Below are positions 21,681 through 32,314 of a stretch of 64,000 nucleotides of DNA, piece by piece. Below the pieces are notes generated by a model. That model was not told the origin of the DNA, did no database searches, and saw only the letters and a program-made list of their open reading frames with translations. A program made the position numbers and the translations under genes. The stretch is from Blasia pusilla (Eukaryota > Marchantiophyta > Marchantiopsida > Blasiales): contig CM114275.1 of the NCBI GenBank assembly GCA_050084515.1, positions 1,674,001 to 1,738,000 on the forward strand, given 5' to 3'. The number at the start of each line of letters is the position of its first letter. Position 1 is the first letter of the stretch.

Positions 21681-22325
21681 TGCAAAGCATGCCCACGAGG
21701 AGTTGGGTCACTTTGGGGTGAAGCGGACGTATAGCTTGCTCCAGATTCAGTATTGGTGGCGAGGCATGCAGACTGACGTTCAACAGTTTGTTGCTAGGTG
21801 CATGGTGTGTGATCGGGTCCGAGCATCGTTCAATGCTCCGACTCCAGGGTTGCATCCATTACCGATCATGGACTTAGGGTATAGATGGAGTTTGGATTTT
21901 GCAGGACCTTTGCCCTTGACGGAGCGTCACAGTCGTTATGTGTTGGTGATGGTCGAGCACTTCTCGAAGTGGATCGAGTTGGTTGCATTGCCTGACAAAG
22001 CGAGTGAGGGAGTAGCTTATGCCTTCCCTGATAGAGTGCTGAGTCATTATGGCGCACCGGCTGAGGTGTTGATGCACAGGTACCGAAGTTTTCGCATGAG
22101 TTCCAGGCCTTGTGTGATCAGGCGGTGATCGACCACCGCACGACTTCGCGAGATCATCCTGAGGCGGATGGATTAGTAGAGAGAGTTGTGCAGACGGTGA
22201 AGAGGGGTTTACGCAAGTATGGCTTGCAGAGAGGTCACCTAGGAGATTGGGACCTCCAGTTGCCATGGTTGGCGATGGGATACAGATTCAGCAGGAAGGC
22301 ATCCTTAGCGTCTTTTTCACCGTCT
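21660..22325 (+). pseudogene. Integrase region of gypsy element, 3' truncated
   Basis: A zinc-binding HHCC module is present: HEELGH (first His codon 21694-21696) and CMVC ending 21810. The core follows with DFAGPLPLTERHSRYVLVMV, whose first catalytic Asp codon is 21895-21897. The second-Asp region at about 22060-22080 is frameshifted. The third acidic block, HPEADGLVERVVQTVKRGLR, is intact in another frame (22161 onwards). The sequence leaves the family at about 22320, in the last part of the core, so the C-terminal DNA-binding domain is missing. Integrase would join the cDNA to the genome. Confidence 0.85.
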
Positions 22326-22382
22326 GGAGATATTTTGGTATTTCTTGTCTCATTGGAGATATTTTGGTACTTCTTGTCTCGT
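22325..22382. repeat. 29-bp tandem duplication at the 3' break of the gypsy element
   Basis: TGGAGATATTTTGGTATTTC plus 9 more bases is repeated at 22325 and 22354 with two to three differences. It starts exactly where integrase homology ends. It may be a repair signature at the truncation point. Confidence 0.85.
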
Positions 22383-22700
22383 TGTTTGGATGCCATGAGT
22401 TAGCATGGGATCATGCGTGTTTGTGTGTGTGTTCGGTGATAGCGATGTATGTTGTGTAGCGATGTGTATGTGCACGACACGGCTCTTACGTGTCCTCCTC
22501 GGCTTTGATCTCACTTCAGCTATGTGGCGCATTCAACTTGGCTGCCTCACTCTCAAACACGTGGCATGCATCCCTAAGCGACTATGTCTACCTGACTGAT
22601 TGTGGGCGCTGCGTCAAACCTGCCTTCGCCCCTGATGCCTTACGGCTCTTGCGCATTCATAACCTGAATGCCTCTTCCCAACGACCCTACAAATCTACAA
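22383..22700. other. Unassigned sequence between gypsy element and inverted LTR
   Basis: No gene recognised. It contains a GTGTGTTTGTGTGTGTG-like patch. It could be unrelated host DNA or interior sequence of the minus-strand element whose LTR follows. Confidence 0.35.
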
Positions 22701-23345
22701 CCTAGTCACCCTTTACTTGAAAACCCCCCGAAAACTACAAGACCTAAAATGCTTCTCTCTGTCTCTTCGTGACTACTCCCTCTACTCTTGACAATACACT
22801 CGCCACTCCACTCCATGCTACACTCTGCCGTTGTCCCCCATCAACCCACATGAGCAAAATCTGAGAAAAATGGACAACGCTTCCGAATGGAAAAACGACC
22901 ATACAACGCAACACACATGTCTCAAGGGACTTCGAATTCCCACCAAGGCAACTTGCTTGTCGACGTGCTTACAAAAAACTTCCCCCTTGCTCCCTTACTT
23001 CTTATGTAAAATTAGACTACAAACGGCTCACCCAGCCTAATACTCCACTCTTGAATCTACATGGGCATATCGAGTCACGTCCATCCTCGCTATCAAAGAA
23101 TCTGGATGCTAGCTCCCTAGCTCCTTCATACAAAAGCAAAAGAGGTGCTCCGTAGGCCCAACATGAGAAAGATGGCTTGGGAAAGCCATCTCTACCTCTT
23201 TTATAGTCTTGGGAAGAGCCTTTCCCCCAAAAATAGCCTCCAAATGGTAACCTCCAAGCACAGACTACTATGTGACCGTTGACTTGGTCAACATGTTACC
23301 TAGTTGACAAAGACCAAAATAGGGAAATTTTTAGAGACGATGTTC
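22701..23345 (-). repeat. Minus-strand LTR related to the LTR at 62.75-63.41 kb
   Basis: The reverse complement aligns by eye over its whole length with 62749-63412. Shared blocks are GGCTATTTTT, AAGCCATCTTTCTCATGT, GGGCC..GGAGCACCTC, CGATATGCC.ATGTAGATT, GTTGCCTTGG, CTGTCCATTTTTCTCAGATT and the CAAGTAAAGG end. A TATAAA box lies at 23205-23200 (minus). No coding region of a minus-strand element follows to the left, so it is a solo LTR or the stub of a rearranged element. It abuts the broken 3' end of the plus-strand gypsy copy. Confidence 0.8.
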
Positions 23346-23406
23346 CCGATGCAATAGAGACTTGCATGTGACTTGCAGTAGCCCCGCACATAGCTCAAAA
23401 ATGGGA

Positions 23407-23646
23407 TCACCAATCGACTTGTAAGGAGCTCATGGTGGGCTTGCAATTGATTCACAAGCGACTCACAAACTTGAAACAACACCACTCACCCTCACCTTAG
23501 GATTCTTCACCTTAGGAAAACGGGGGTCACCAATTGACTTGTAACGAACTCATGGTGGGCTTGCAATTGATTCATAAGCGACTCACAAACTTGAAACAAC
23601 ACCACTCACCCTCACCTTAGGATTCTTTCACCTAAGGATTCTTCTT
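23407..23646. repeat. 120-bp tandem duplication
   Basis: Two adjacent units, 23407-23526 and 23527-23646, share nearly all bases (CACCAATCGACTTGTAA..., GTGGGCTTGCAATTGATTCA...). They lie just outside the inverted LTR. The unit is rich in CTTGCAA/GACTCGCAA words that recur at 24.7, 31.7 and 33.3 kb. Confidence 0.9.
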
Positions 23647-23780
23647 GTCCAAACTTAAGTCTTCTAGCTCTTGATTGGTCGTGGTAAATCCTTGTCAATT
23701 TTTCTATTCCAATTTTTTCCTTTCTTGCTCCTATTTTTGCATGGATATAGAGAATAGGAGGGAGTAGGTATAGGATGGAC

Positions 23781-23817
23781 GGGGGTGGGGGTGGAGGTGG
23801 GGGTGGGGGTGGGGGGA
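23781..23817 (+). other. G-run tract with G-quadruplex potential
   Basis: Six runs of four to six G separated by single T or TGGAGGT. This satisfies the usual G4 pattern (four or more runs of at least three G with loops of 1-7) several times over. No promoter is assigned nearby. Confidence 0.8.
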
Positions 23818-25069
23818 GCTTTTGTCATGGGAGTGGGTCAGGAAGACGTCAAGATGGAGAGTCATCGACTCCTATTGCAGATGTCTTTGATGGGTGATGG
23901 GTTACCCTTACCCCAAGTCAAAGTAGCATGGTGAAGCGCTACATCTCCTCATTATTCAAGCATTCTGTATCATGCATGCATTTGTGCCACATTTGCTCCA
24001 CATGGCAAAGTTTGGAATGTGATAGTTATTGACTACATGGGTGCCTTGTTGAAGTAGGAGATCCTTGTGAGATAGTGCTCCTAGTAGATACACCGGATCT
24101 ATATGTATAGGTGTCGCCACATGGAACCAGAAATCACTAACCCTATTAGCGTCAAAACTTGGGATGGATGGTGGAGTAACATATGCAAGGCCTAAGAAGG
24201 TGCCCAGTGGGACATCTTTGGGCGCTAGATCTAGACCTTCTACAAGTCTACTACAGCCCCAAATGCTATGCACGTTAGGTGCACTGTACATACCAACAAC
24301 TTACGTAGGATTAGCGATATTTTTGTTAATAGTACCACTCAACACTATTTATAAAAAAATTGATGTGTATTTGTAAAGGCTCCTTTTTCTTTCTTCCTTT
24401 GGCTCTTTTCATTGAAAATTTGCATGCATTGAATGCTCGAGAGAATGGAAATAGTTTTTCGTATGTGAATTTAATTCCGAAACTTGTACCATTGGAAAAT
24501 TTGCAAGCATCTTGCATGTTTCTCAACCTCATGTTGTAAGTTAAACTTGCAATATACACATAGCAAATTCAAAGTTGTGAAATATTTAGAGTTGGGTGTG
24601 AGATCTTTTTGTCCATTATGACCAAATTGTGAGTTTAAGAAAGGTCCATTTAAGAAAAAAATGGACCTTTTGACCTATACTGTTATGGCGGTTTGTAAGG
24701 CAATTTTTTGGCTTGCGAGTTGGTTGCAAGGCAAGAGCTTACAAATAAGCGCGCCAATTTCCATTGTACTACAACAAGTCCACTATATATTGGGCTAAGT
24801 TGCGGCTCTCAAGACTCACACTGTCATCACAAATGATGTAGTGCAAAATTTTGGCTTATATAAAGTAGGTTTTTTCCTTGAAAGAAGATAAAGGCTTCTC
24901 TATCATATATTTTTTCGATAGGTCGAGTTGCATTTTAGACTTTCAGGGGTCCTAAGATGGTTGTACTTTATAAGGCTACAAATTTCTTCTTAAGTTGGAA
25001 TGGCAACCTTTAGAAGATTAACCACTAGTATAGTGGTATTGTGTTACTCTACATGAATAATATACTTTA
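23818..25069. other. Unassigned sequence left of copia element
   Basis: A minus-strand open stretch at 24291-23956 (111 codons, SFDANRVSDFWFHVATP) looks protein-like but I cannot classify it; it may be a mobile-element relic. The rest, 24300-25069, is AT-rich with no gene found. Confidence 0.3.
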
Positions 25070-25274
25070 TGGAAACTAGGGTTAGTTGATCATAGTTAGT
25101 TTAATTTGAGACTATGGTTAGGATTAGGATTAGGGGTACTTGTGCATACCCTATATAATTGAGAAGGGGACTAGGCTCCACTCATTCTCTCATTGCAAAA
25201 TATCGTTCTTCATGGTGGTATGTGAGTGTGGGAGTTGTATCCCATCGGTTCTGCTTCTTTAGTAGTTTTCTACA
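25070..25274 (+). repeat. 5' LTR of copia element
   Basis: Matches the 3' LTR through the blocks GGTTAGTT.ATCATAGTTAG, CTATATAATTGAGAAGGGGA, CATTCTCTCATT and GTATCCCAT. The TATA box is TATATAAT at 25153-25160. It ends TTTTCTACA at 25274. Confidence 0.8.
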
Positions 25275-25293
25275 TGATATCACAATGATATGA
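25275..25293 (+). promoter_or_regulatory. Putative primer-binding site of copia element
   Basis: Directly after the LTR the sequence TGATATCACAATGATATGAG resembles a mutated form of the tRNA-iMet-complementary site (TGGTATCAGAGC) typical of plant copia elements. Position and partial match support it; it is clearly diverged. Confidence 0.5.
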
Positions 25294-25819
25294 GAATACA
25301 GATTGAAATTCTTGGTGTTTGAGGAGAGAAGGGAGGCAAGAGAAGGCACAATTCCAGTTTGGGAGAATGAAATTTCAATTAGAGCTTAGTGGCATAAGAT
25401 TTCATGTGGAGTTGTAATAGTGACAAAACTTTAATTTAGAGGTATTTTTTAGGGCATTTTGGGTAAATTGAGCAATCTAGGTTTACATCGTCTACAATAA
25501 TGCCCTAATGCTAGTTCTGATTTTCTTATAGAGCTTGTCTAGAGCATTCCAACACATCCAAAATTGGCTGCTTTTGACATTTTGAGCTCCTACAATAATA
25601 ATTTCAGTGTAGAAAAGTGCAATTTATGAAGGAAAGTTGTGAAGTTTGCTCTCTACACGCCAATTTCAACTAGTTCTTCCATGCAAGTGGTCAATTTTGG
25701 AAAATTTCATGTCAATTTCTGTGTAGGGGTGATCTATGCTTCAATTGAAGTAGTACGTAGAAAGCCTAAAATTACATTTTGTGAAGAAAATTGTTCTTCA
25801 TGGAATATTCCTCAATAAA

Positions 25820-26700
25820 AATTAAAGGCAAGAAGCTAGATAAGCACAATTACAATGTGTGGAAATTTTGCACGAAGTCATTTCTAATGGGTCAAGAACT
25901 ATAAGAGCTTGTTACAAGTGATGAGGCCAAACTAGAAGGTAACTCAACAAACTTGAATATTTTCGTTTGGAACAAACGCGTAAGGCAAGTAATCCACTAC
26001 ATTTCAATAACAATCATTTTACGAATGATTGGTCTCATTCAAGGTGTTGATACTTCAAAGGAGGTTTGAGATGCATTGAAAAAGTTGTTCCAAACATGTA
26101 CAAAGGGAAGAAAGCTTCAATTGAAACAATAATTGAACAAAGTAAGGAAAGAATCGCAAAGCATCCATGACTACTTTTTGAGGATCAGACATATTGTTGA
26201 TCAGTTGAATAGCATTGAAGTGATTGTAGAGGATAATGATCTGATTTTGTTCATATTTCAAAGCCTTCCAAAATATTACAAGTTTTTTGAGACCTCCATT
26301 TATGTGAGAAAAATATCTAACCTTTCAAGAGTTAGTCTCACTATTAATTAGTGAGGAGATGCACCTAGTAGGAAGTGATAGCTCGTCTAGAATGTAAGAG
26401 AGTGCGCTCTTTGCAAGTAATGGATAAAAACAAACTTGGAAAAGATCATGGTAGAAGATTTCGTGATTGTGGTGGATATCAAGCATATGAAGGAAGAGGC
26501 ACTCAATAGAACGTCACTCAATCAACTACGAACCAGTACTAGACACAATCAAAAGGTGGTGAGAGTGAAAACTATTGGGATCGAGGTCAACATCAGAGGG
26601 TCCGTGGATCTTGCAATTATTATGGGATAAAGGACCACTATGTAAAGTTTTGTTTCAAGAAGAAGACAAATATGAGAACGAGAGCCTTACAATAAAAAAA
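25820..26700 (+). pseudogene. gag region of copia element
   Basis: The best-preserved part is at 26133-26351: ESQSIHDYFLRIRHIVDQLN, LILFIFQSLPKYYKFF. This is the usual copia Gag core (UBN2-like). A zinc knuckle remnant at about 26610-26660 reads C-N-Y-Y-G..H....C: the second Cys is replaced by Tyr. Frames change repeatedly and stops are frequent. Confidence 0.7.
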
Positions 26701-26779
26701 ATTATATTGAGCAACAACATCAAGTGCACTATCACGAACAACAACATTTATAAACTAAGCATCTCTTGGTTATGACTCA

Positions 26780-27060
26780 TCATATGGAAGCAATGGTCAA
26801 GAAAGACTCGACAGAAAATTGGTGCATCAACTATGGTGCATCAAATCACACAACCTCACGAGATAAATGGTTCAATAGTATGGAGTCGGTGAAAGATCTT
26901 GCAATAGTACTCATAGGAGATGATACTTAACATCATATCATGTATATCGATAATGTTCCAAAAACATCAGATGGTCTTTTTGGTCTTGGAAATATTCTCT
27001 ATGTTCCTACCATTACAAAAAATTTAATCTCTATAAGACAAATAGTAGAATAGAATTATT
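26780..27060 (+). pseudogene. Protease region of copia element
   Basis: The reading NWCINYGASNHTTS at about 26817 matches the copia protease active-site context, but the catalytic Asp-Ser is replaced by Asn-Tyr (NYGAS). DNVPKTSDGLFGLGNILYVP-like sequence follows at about 26950, broken by stops. Such a protease could not process Gag-Pol. Confidence 0.65.
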
Positions 27061-27168
27061 AGTGAAGTGCAACACAGATGGTTGTTTCATTGAAATAATG
27101 GATGATCATACTATGATAGTCATAGGAATAAGATCTGGCAGAATAGATAACATATTCTCAAATTCGTT

Positions 27169-27528
27169 GTGATGGAGGAGGATAGTACCTTTCAACACAA
27201 TTTGATGACTATTGATATCAAAATGACATCGAACGACAAGTCACTTGCTGTTACATTCCACAAAAAATATAGAGTGGCTAAGAGGAAGAATCGACATATT
27301 GTTGAGGCGGGACGTTATATGGTCAATAAGAAGAACATGCCTCAGGTGTATTGGGCAGAGGTTGTAGCGTGTATAGTCTTCTTGATCAATAAAACTCCAA
27401 TAGTAGGAGTTCATGATAAGACTCCACTTGAAATCTTCAAAGCAAGTAAATCTGATTTTTTTCCTTCTGAGAAGTATTTGGATGTATTTGTTATGCTCAT
27501 GTTCTTTTTGAAAGATATCAGAAATTAG
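27169..27528 (+). pseudogene. Integrase remnant of copia element
   Basis: The open frame has RKNRHIVEAGRYMVNKKNMP, WAEVVACIVFLINKTPI and HDKTPLEIFKA. This is the C-terminal part of a copia integrase core, around and after the third catalytic residue. The HHCC module and the first two acidic residues are not found upstream: only about 100 bp separates the protease end from this block, so an internal deletion is likely. Confidence 0.7.
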
Positions 27529-28019
27529 ATCCCAAATATGAAATATGTATCTTCATTGGCTAAGTTGATGGAACTAAATGATATAAGTGTTGCATTCCAT
27601 CCTCTAGGTAGTTTATTAATAGTTGCGATGTTGCTTTTGATGAGTTGAAATCATGGTATGCTTCATCTAAGCCTATTTCACCTCTAAATTTGTTTGTTAA
27701 GGGGAACAATATATATGACTATAAACCAACAAACTTGCTTGAAAATTCCTCAAGTATTAGTGCAAGATTAGGAGAGGTCTTAGATTCTTCAGTTAAATAT
27801 GACAATCCATGGTGGGGAAGACTCCGTATTAAGTCTTTTCACACTAGTCAAAGCTCAAGTTAGATATTAGGGGCATCCACCTATAAACAACAACTTCATA
27901 GATCAAGTAGTAGTCACACATCATGTTCATAGATTCATAAATGAAAGATTCCTTGCAACACATCATGCATATATAATGACTATCCTTCAAGAATAATTAT
28001 ATAAGAACCCAATTTTTTT

Positions 28020-28800
28020 GAAGAAGCTGCAAGCAACGTCAAATGGATTGAAGCTATGAAAGAAGAGCTTGCTACATTAAAATTTCAACAGACCTAGGAG
28101 TTGGTTGATATATCTTCTGGTAAAGAAACTATTGGTTGCAAATGGGTTTACAAAGTCAAGCCCAATCAAGATTATATAGTCCGTGAACAAAAACAAAGCC
28201 AAATTGGTAGCCGAGGGCTATGCAAAATAATATAGCATCGATTATGAGGAGATATTTAGCCATGTTACAAAGATGACGATTATCAGAATAGTGGTTGTTG
28301 TTGCAATAAATAAGAAGTAGAGATTATATCATATGGACGTCAAGAATGTCTTCTTGAATGGAGATTTATATGAGGAGGTATACATGACTCAACCACCTCA
28401 ATACGAGCATCAAGAGTTTCCATTCCACGTATGTAGGTTAAAAAATGCTCTATTTAGGCTCAAGAAAGCTCCACGAGCTTGGTATGGCAGCATTACATAT
28501 ATACTACAAGAGTTGGGATTTAGGGTATGTGATTCTGACTCCTCACTATATATCTCGAGAGAAAAAGGTCATACGGTTATCATTTTATTATATGTTGATA
28601 AGTTTTTGATTACTAGGACTACTGAGGATATGGTACAACAAGTCAAACGAAAGTTATAGGAAAACTTTGATACGAAGGACTTGGGAGAACTCAAGTACTT
28701 TCTTGGTGTTGAGTTTATCAGGATTGGACAGAATATGTGATTATTACAATGACAATGTGCTCTTCAAATGCTTTCAAAATATGGTATAACGGCTTGTAAG
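28020..28800 (+). pseudogene. Reverse transcriptase region of copia element
   Basis: NWIEAMKEELATLKF and GCKWVYKVKPN open the domain, then VKNVFLNGDLYEEVYMTQPP in the frame 28333-28659. The catalytic box at 28591-28602 reads YVDK instead of YVDD, with the second metal-binding Asp lost. Stops at 28097-28099 and elsewhere, and frame shifts, confirm decay. Confidence 0.8.
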
Positions 28801-28859
28801 CGAGTCTCTATAGTGTTGAACTAGAGTGTGAAGCTAAGAATGGATGAAGGAGAGTTGTT

Positions 28860-29570
28860 TGCGAATTCTAATATGTATAGGCGCATGGTTGGAAGTTTGA
28901 TCAATCTGACTATAATCAAGCAAGACTTGAGCTATATTGTTGGCCTAGTGAGGTAATTTATGCAAGCACCTCAAAAACCTTATCTTAAAGCTCCGAGGAG
29001 GATTATAACGTATGTCAAATTCTCAGTTCAATTAACGCTTTAATTTGAACCTTCTCTGAGTTCACAATTACAAGGATTGATAGAAGTAGACTAGGCAAGA
29101 AGGATGTTTGATACACATTCCACATCTGGTTATTGATTTACCTTGGGAACCATAGTTATAAGTTGGACTTCAAAGAAATAACTTAAAGTTTTTTTATCTT
29201 CAATAGAGGTTGAGAACACAGGAGTAACTAATGCAACATATGAGGCGGTATGGTTTCATCGATTACTTATTGAAATTGGTAATAGTAACTTAGGACCTAG
29301 GATAATATATGAAGACAATATTAGTAGCATCAAACTTACTAATAACCCTGTGTTTCATGCTTGAAAAAAAACATGTTGAGATGCATTATCATTTTATCAG
29401 AGAGAAAGTGGTTGTAGGAGAAATTGAACTTGTGCACATAGCTACAGATCAGCAAATTGTTGATATCTTTTCAAAAGCATTATCTAGAGATAAGTTTAAG
29501 ATATTTAATAACAATTTAGTTATTAGGGATATCGATATGAGTTTCAAGATTGAGTTATAGTCAAGCTCAT
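28860..29570 (+). pseudogene. RNase H region of copia element
   Basis: Reads, over shifts and stops, as YRRMVGSLINLT-like sequence, then STSGY.FTLGTIVISWTSKK, IYEDNISSIKLTNNPVFHA and HYHFIREKVVVGEIELVHI with DIFSKALSRDKF. This is the normal C-terminus of copia Pol, ending just before the 3' LTR. Confidence 0.75.
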
Positions 29571-29649
29571 CGAACACTCGAACAGTTACATTTGGCACTC
29601 AAACAAAGTAAGAATGCTTAATCTTGGTTAGTTAGTTAAGCATGACTAT

Positions 29650-29832
29650 CTTAACTAAGGTTAGTTAATCATAGTTAGTTTAACTCGATTTTAGATTATG
29701 ATTGCATATGCATACTCTATATAATTGAGAAGGGGACCATTCATTCTCTCATTATAAAATTTTGTTCTCCATGATGGTGTGTGATTGTAAAGTCGTATCC
29801 CATAAGTTATCCTCCTTTAGCAATTTTCTATA
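29650..29832 (+). repeat. 3' LTR of copia element
   Basis: Aligns with 25070-25274 (TATATAAT at 29719-29726, CATTCTCTCATT, GTATCCCAT). It is about 20 bp shorter and visibly diverged. Confidence 0.8.
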
Positions 29833-29991
29833 AGTTACACTTCAATTTTCTTTTTTATGAGAGGACATATTCCATGTCTCATTTGACCTATTTTGGATAT
29901 CACCATCATGAGGTCCTCAGAGGGGGTATACTTTTGAAAGATTTCAATTGAAAAATCTTCAGATATTCGAACTAAGTATCCTAAGGTGTAA

Positions 29992-30742
29992 TCGTAATAT
30001 TAAGGGCGTTAGCCCACGCTAAGAAGCTCCCCGTGTGAAGCCGGTCAGAAATTCAATTATTGTTTAACTTTCCCTATACTAAGCTAAGATTTGAATAGAA
30101 AAGATGTTTAAATAAATTATTTTTTTAAAATAAATGTAAGTTAAACAAATGAAACCCATAAACCAATTTACCTCTTTCATTATCAATTTATTTTTTATTT
30201 TCTAAAATAAATTTATTATTTAAAAATTTGGGGAAAAAACAAAAAAAAATTATTTCCTCATTTGAAAATTTAAAATTATTTTTTCAAAGTTCATACAAAT
30301 AAAATTTAAAGTTTAGTTTTGAGGGGAAATTATTTTTTATTTTGGGGAAAAACGACAAGAATTATTCTTCAAAATAAAGGAAGATACATTATTTCTATGT
30401 TATTTTGAACTTTCAAGTTAGATTGGGGGAAAATTTAATCCCTCTTTTGGGAAAAAACTCATCAAAATGAGTGATTTTCTTTTATTCATTGAAATAAGGG
30501 CATTGGAAAAGGGATAAATTCTTTTTTCAAAATTAATAAAAGAAAAATAGGAAAAATTGTCTAGAGCCAAGTTAGATGTATTATAAAAAAATTGATCTTT
30601 CCTATTTTCTATCATCTTCTTTAAAATTAAACTTTATTCATAGTGTGTCCTCTAATTTCACATTATCATCCTCCATATAAGAGTTTTTTCATTCCTAATC
30701 ATGTCACGAGTGCATCGCATGAGCAAAAAAATTACACCATGT
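29992..30742 (+). mobile_element. Non-autonomous Helitron, family A
   Basis: The 5' end is TC preceded by A (29991), then GTAATATTAAGGGCGTTAGC. Near the 3' end a short hairpin-like ACGAGTGCATCGCATGAG is followed by GCAAAAAAATTAC, as in plant Helitron ends, but the final CTRR is not intact. The start and interior match the minus-strand copy at 37919-38706 (GGGCGTTAGC, CCTATACTAAGC, TTTGAATAGAAAA). No Rep/helicase is encoded. Confidence 0.7.
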
Positions 30743-32314
30743 GTAATGCTTAGATTTTCAAGTCAACGAGGTAACTTATAAAAGTGATCCAAACCCAATA
30801 TATATGTGGATCAATTATATAATTCATTGTGTATTGATTGCATCAATTTCTTTTGTTGAGAGTACAATAAAAAAAGCTTAAGAGTACAAGTAGCTAATAA
30901 TATATTTTATATTTTGAATGAAATCTTAAAATCTTATATTATTGGCTTGTTTCCAATTTTTACCCCAAGGTGTTATGGGATTCATAAACTAATTGAATTT
31001 TAGACTTGGGGATAAGAACTAATGTATAATGTGTAGTGATATGTAATTGCATGTCATCTCTAATCTTACTAAATTTCCCCTCATTTCCCCAAACCCTTTT
31101 ATAGCTAGTCCTTTGAAATAAAGAGGATTCCTCCCACATTAACTATATTGGCACAATGGCAAGTAGTAAGTCTCCCTCATATTAATAGACAGATGGATGT
31201 TACTTGAATCTCTTAATCATCATATTCATTATGAATCACTTATTATATTGGACTACTTATAATTCAGGTAATTATATGCTTCCTAATCCATTGCCAATAA
31301 GATTTTGTGGTTCATTAATAGGTCACCTTTGGTATATCTCTCGTTGAGTAGTATCCTTTTCTTTTTTCAATTGACCACCTGATATACCCTAGGATATCGG
31401 ACTATTCCATAGGCACTTATGCAAAGTTTAACTTCTTTAGATTTATTTTAAATGATGACTATGATTCGTAGTTTAAGATAAGTTTCCTCTTGAAATCTTT
31501 CTTATACACCTAATTGTGGAACTTATGGTCTCCCGATCAATACTAGGGATTAAGGTGTCAATTAGACTCGATAGCGAGCTTCTTTTTTCCAATAATGACT
31601 ACTTTATATGTACATTGTGACTCTCAAGTTGCGAGTCCATTTTTTCTGAATCCACTGCTTCTCCATGCAACTTTGGGAGTTTTCATTGGTTTGCAAGTTT
31701 GGACAACCATAGTGTCATCGTGAGAATCGCGACTTGCACTGAGCTTGCAACTAACTCATACAAAAAAACTTCAAAGACTAACACTTTGTGACTATAAGGG
31801 CTCGTATTAGAGTTACGAGAGACACATAACTTGCAAGTCTCTAAACTTTCAAGCTATCATTTGCAAGTCTTGACAATGAATTTTGGGCCATAAATCTCCC
31901 TTTCGCCTCCAAACCACTCTATTTTCTCTTTTCCTCCTAATTTTCTAAGACTCCTCTCCTCACTTTGTTACAAGTTTATTTTTATAGTAGAGTTAAGTCT
32001 TGAGATTTATTTGGTGGGAGTTTTTTCTTTGATTTTGAAGGATATATTATAGATGAGTGAAGTTCATTGAATTCTACATGCTTTTTCCAAAATTCTTGAT
32101 TCTAAATTATAACAAATGAAGTAGAAAAAAATCCGTCCCAAAGAAAAAATTGCAAGAAGTTGAATCCCCTTGAAGAAAAAAAATTGACCCAAAAATGAGT
32201 TCAAATTGCGCAAAAAGTATTGAAAGAAAATTACATTGCAAGACCTTTTCACGTCCTAAACCATTACTTTACAATTGCAAAAGACCACTACTTTGACTCA
32301 CTATTTTGTGACTA
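30743..32314. other. AT-rich sequence, no gene
   Basis: No ORF, RNA gene or transposon end recognised. The part 31600-31900 is rich in the CTTGCAAG/GACTTGCA words seen at 23.4 and 33.3 kb and is probably an old repeat into which the next Helitron inserted. Confidence 0.4.

Larger units (their letters stand above)
13527..22325 (+). mobile_element. Ty3/gypsy retrotransposon carrying a DNA cytosine methyltransferase, degraded
   Basis: Going 5' to 3', I see a putative LTR, a GC-rich leader, gag, two CCHC zinc knuckles, an aspartic protease, a C5-cytosine methyltransferase, RT, RNase H and integrase, all on the plus strand. The PR-RT-RH-IN order is that of Ty3/gypsy (Metaviridae-type) elements; a methyltransferase between PR and RT is not standard. 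The frame changes at least eight times and several in-frame stops are present, so no polyprotein can be made. Homology to integrase is lost at about 22320; no chromodomain or matching 3' LTR follows, so the 3' end is truncated. Element limits on the left are approximate. Confidence 0.85.
25070..29832 (+). mobile_element. Ty1/copia retrotransposon, degraded
   Basis: Two similar LTRs (about 25070-25274 and 29650-29832) bound gag, protease, a shortened integrase, RT and RNase H in copia order (integrase before RT). The coding frames contain many stops and shifts. Diagnostic catalytic residues are changed in protease and RT. Much of the integrase catalytic core is missing. LTR divergence looks high, so this is an old insertion. 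Limits are estimated from where the two LTRs stop matching. Confidence 0.85.
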
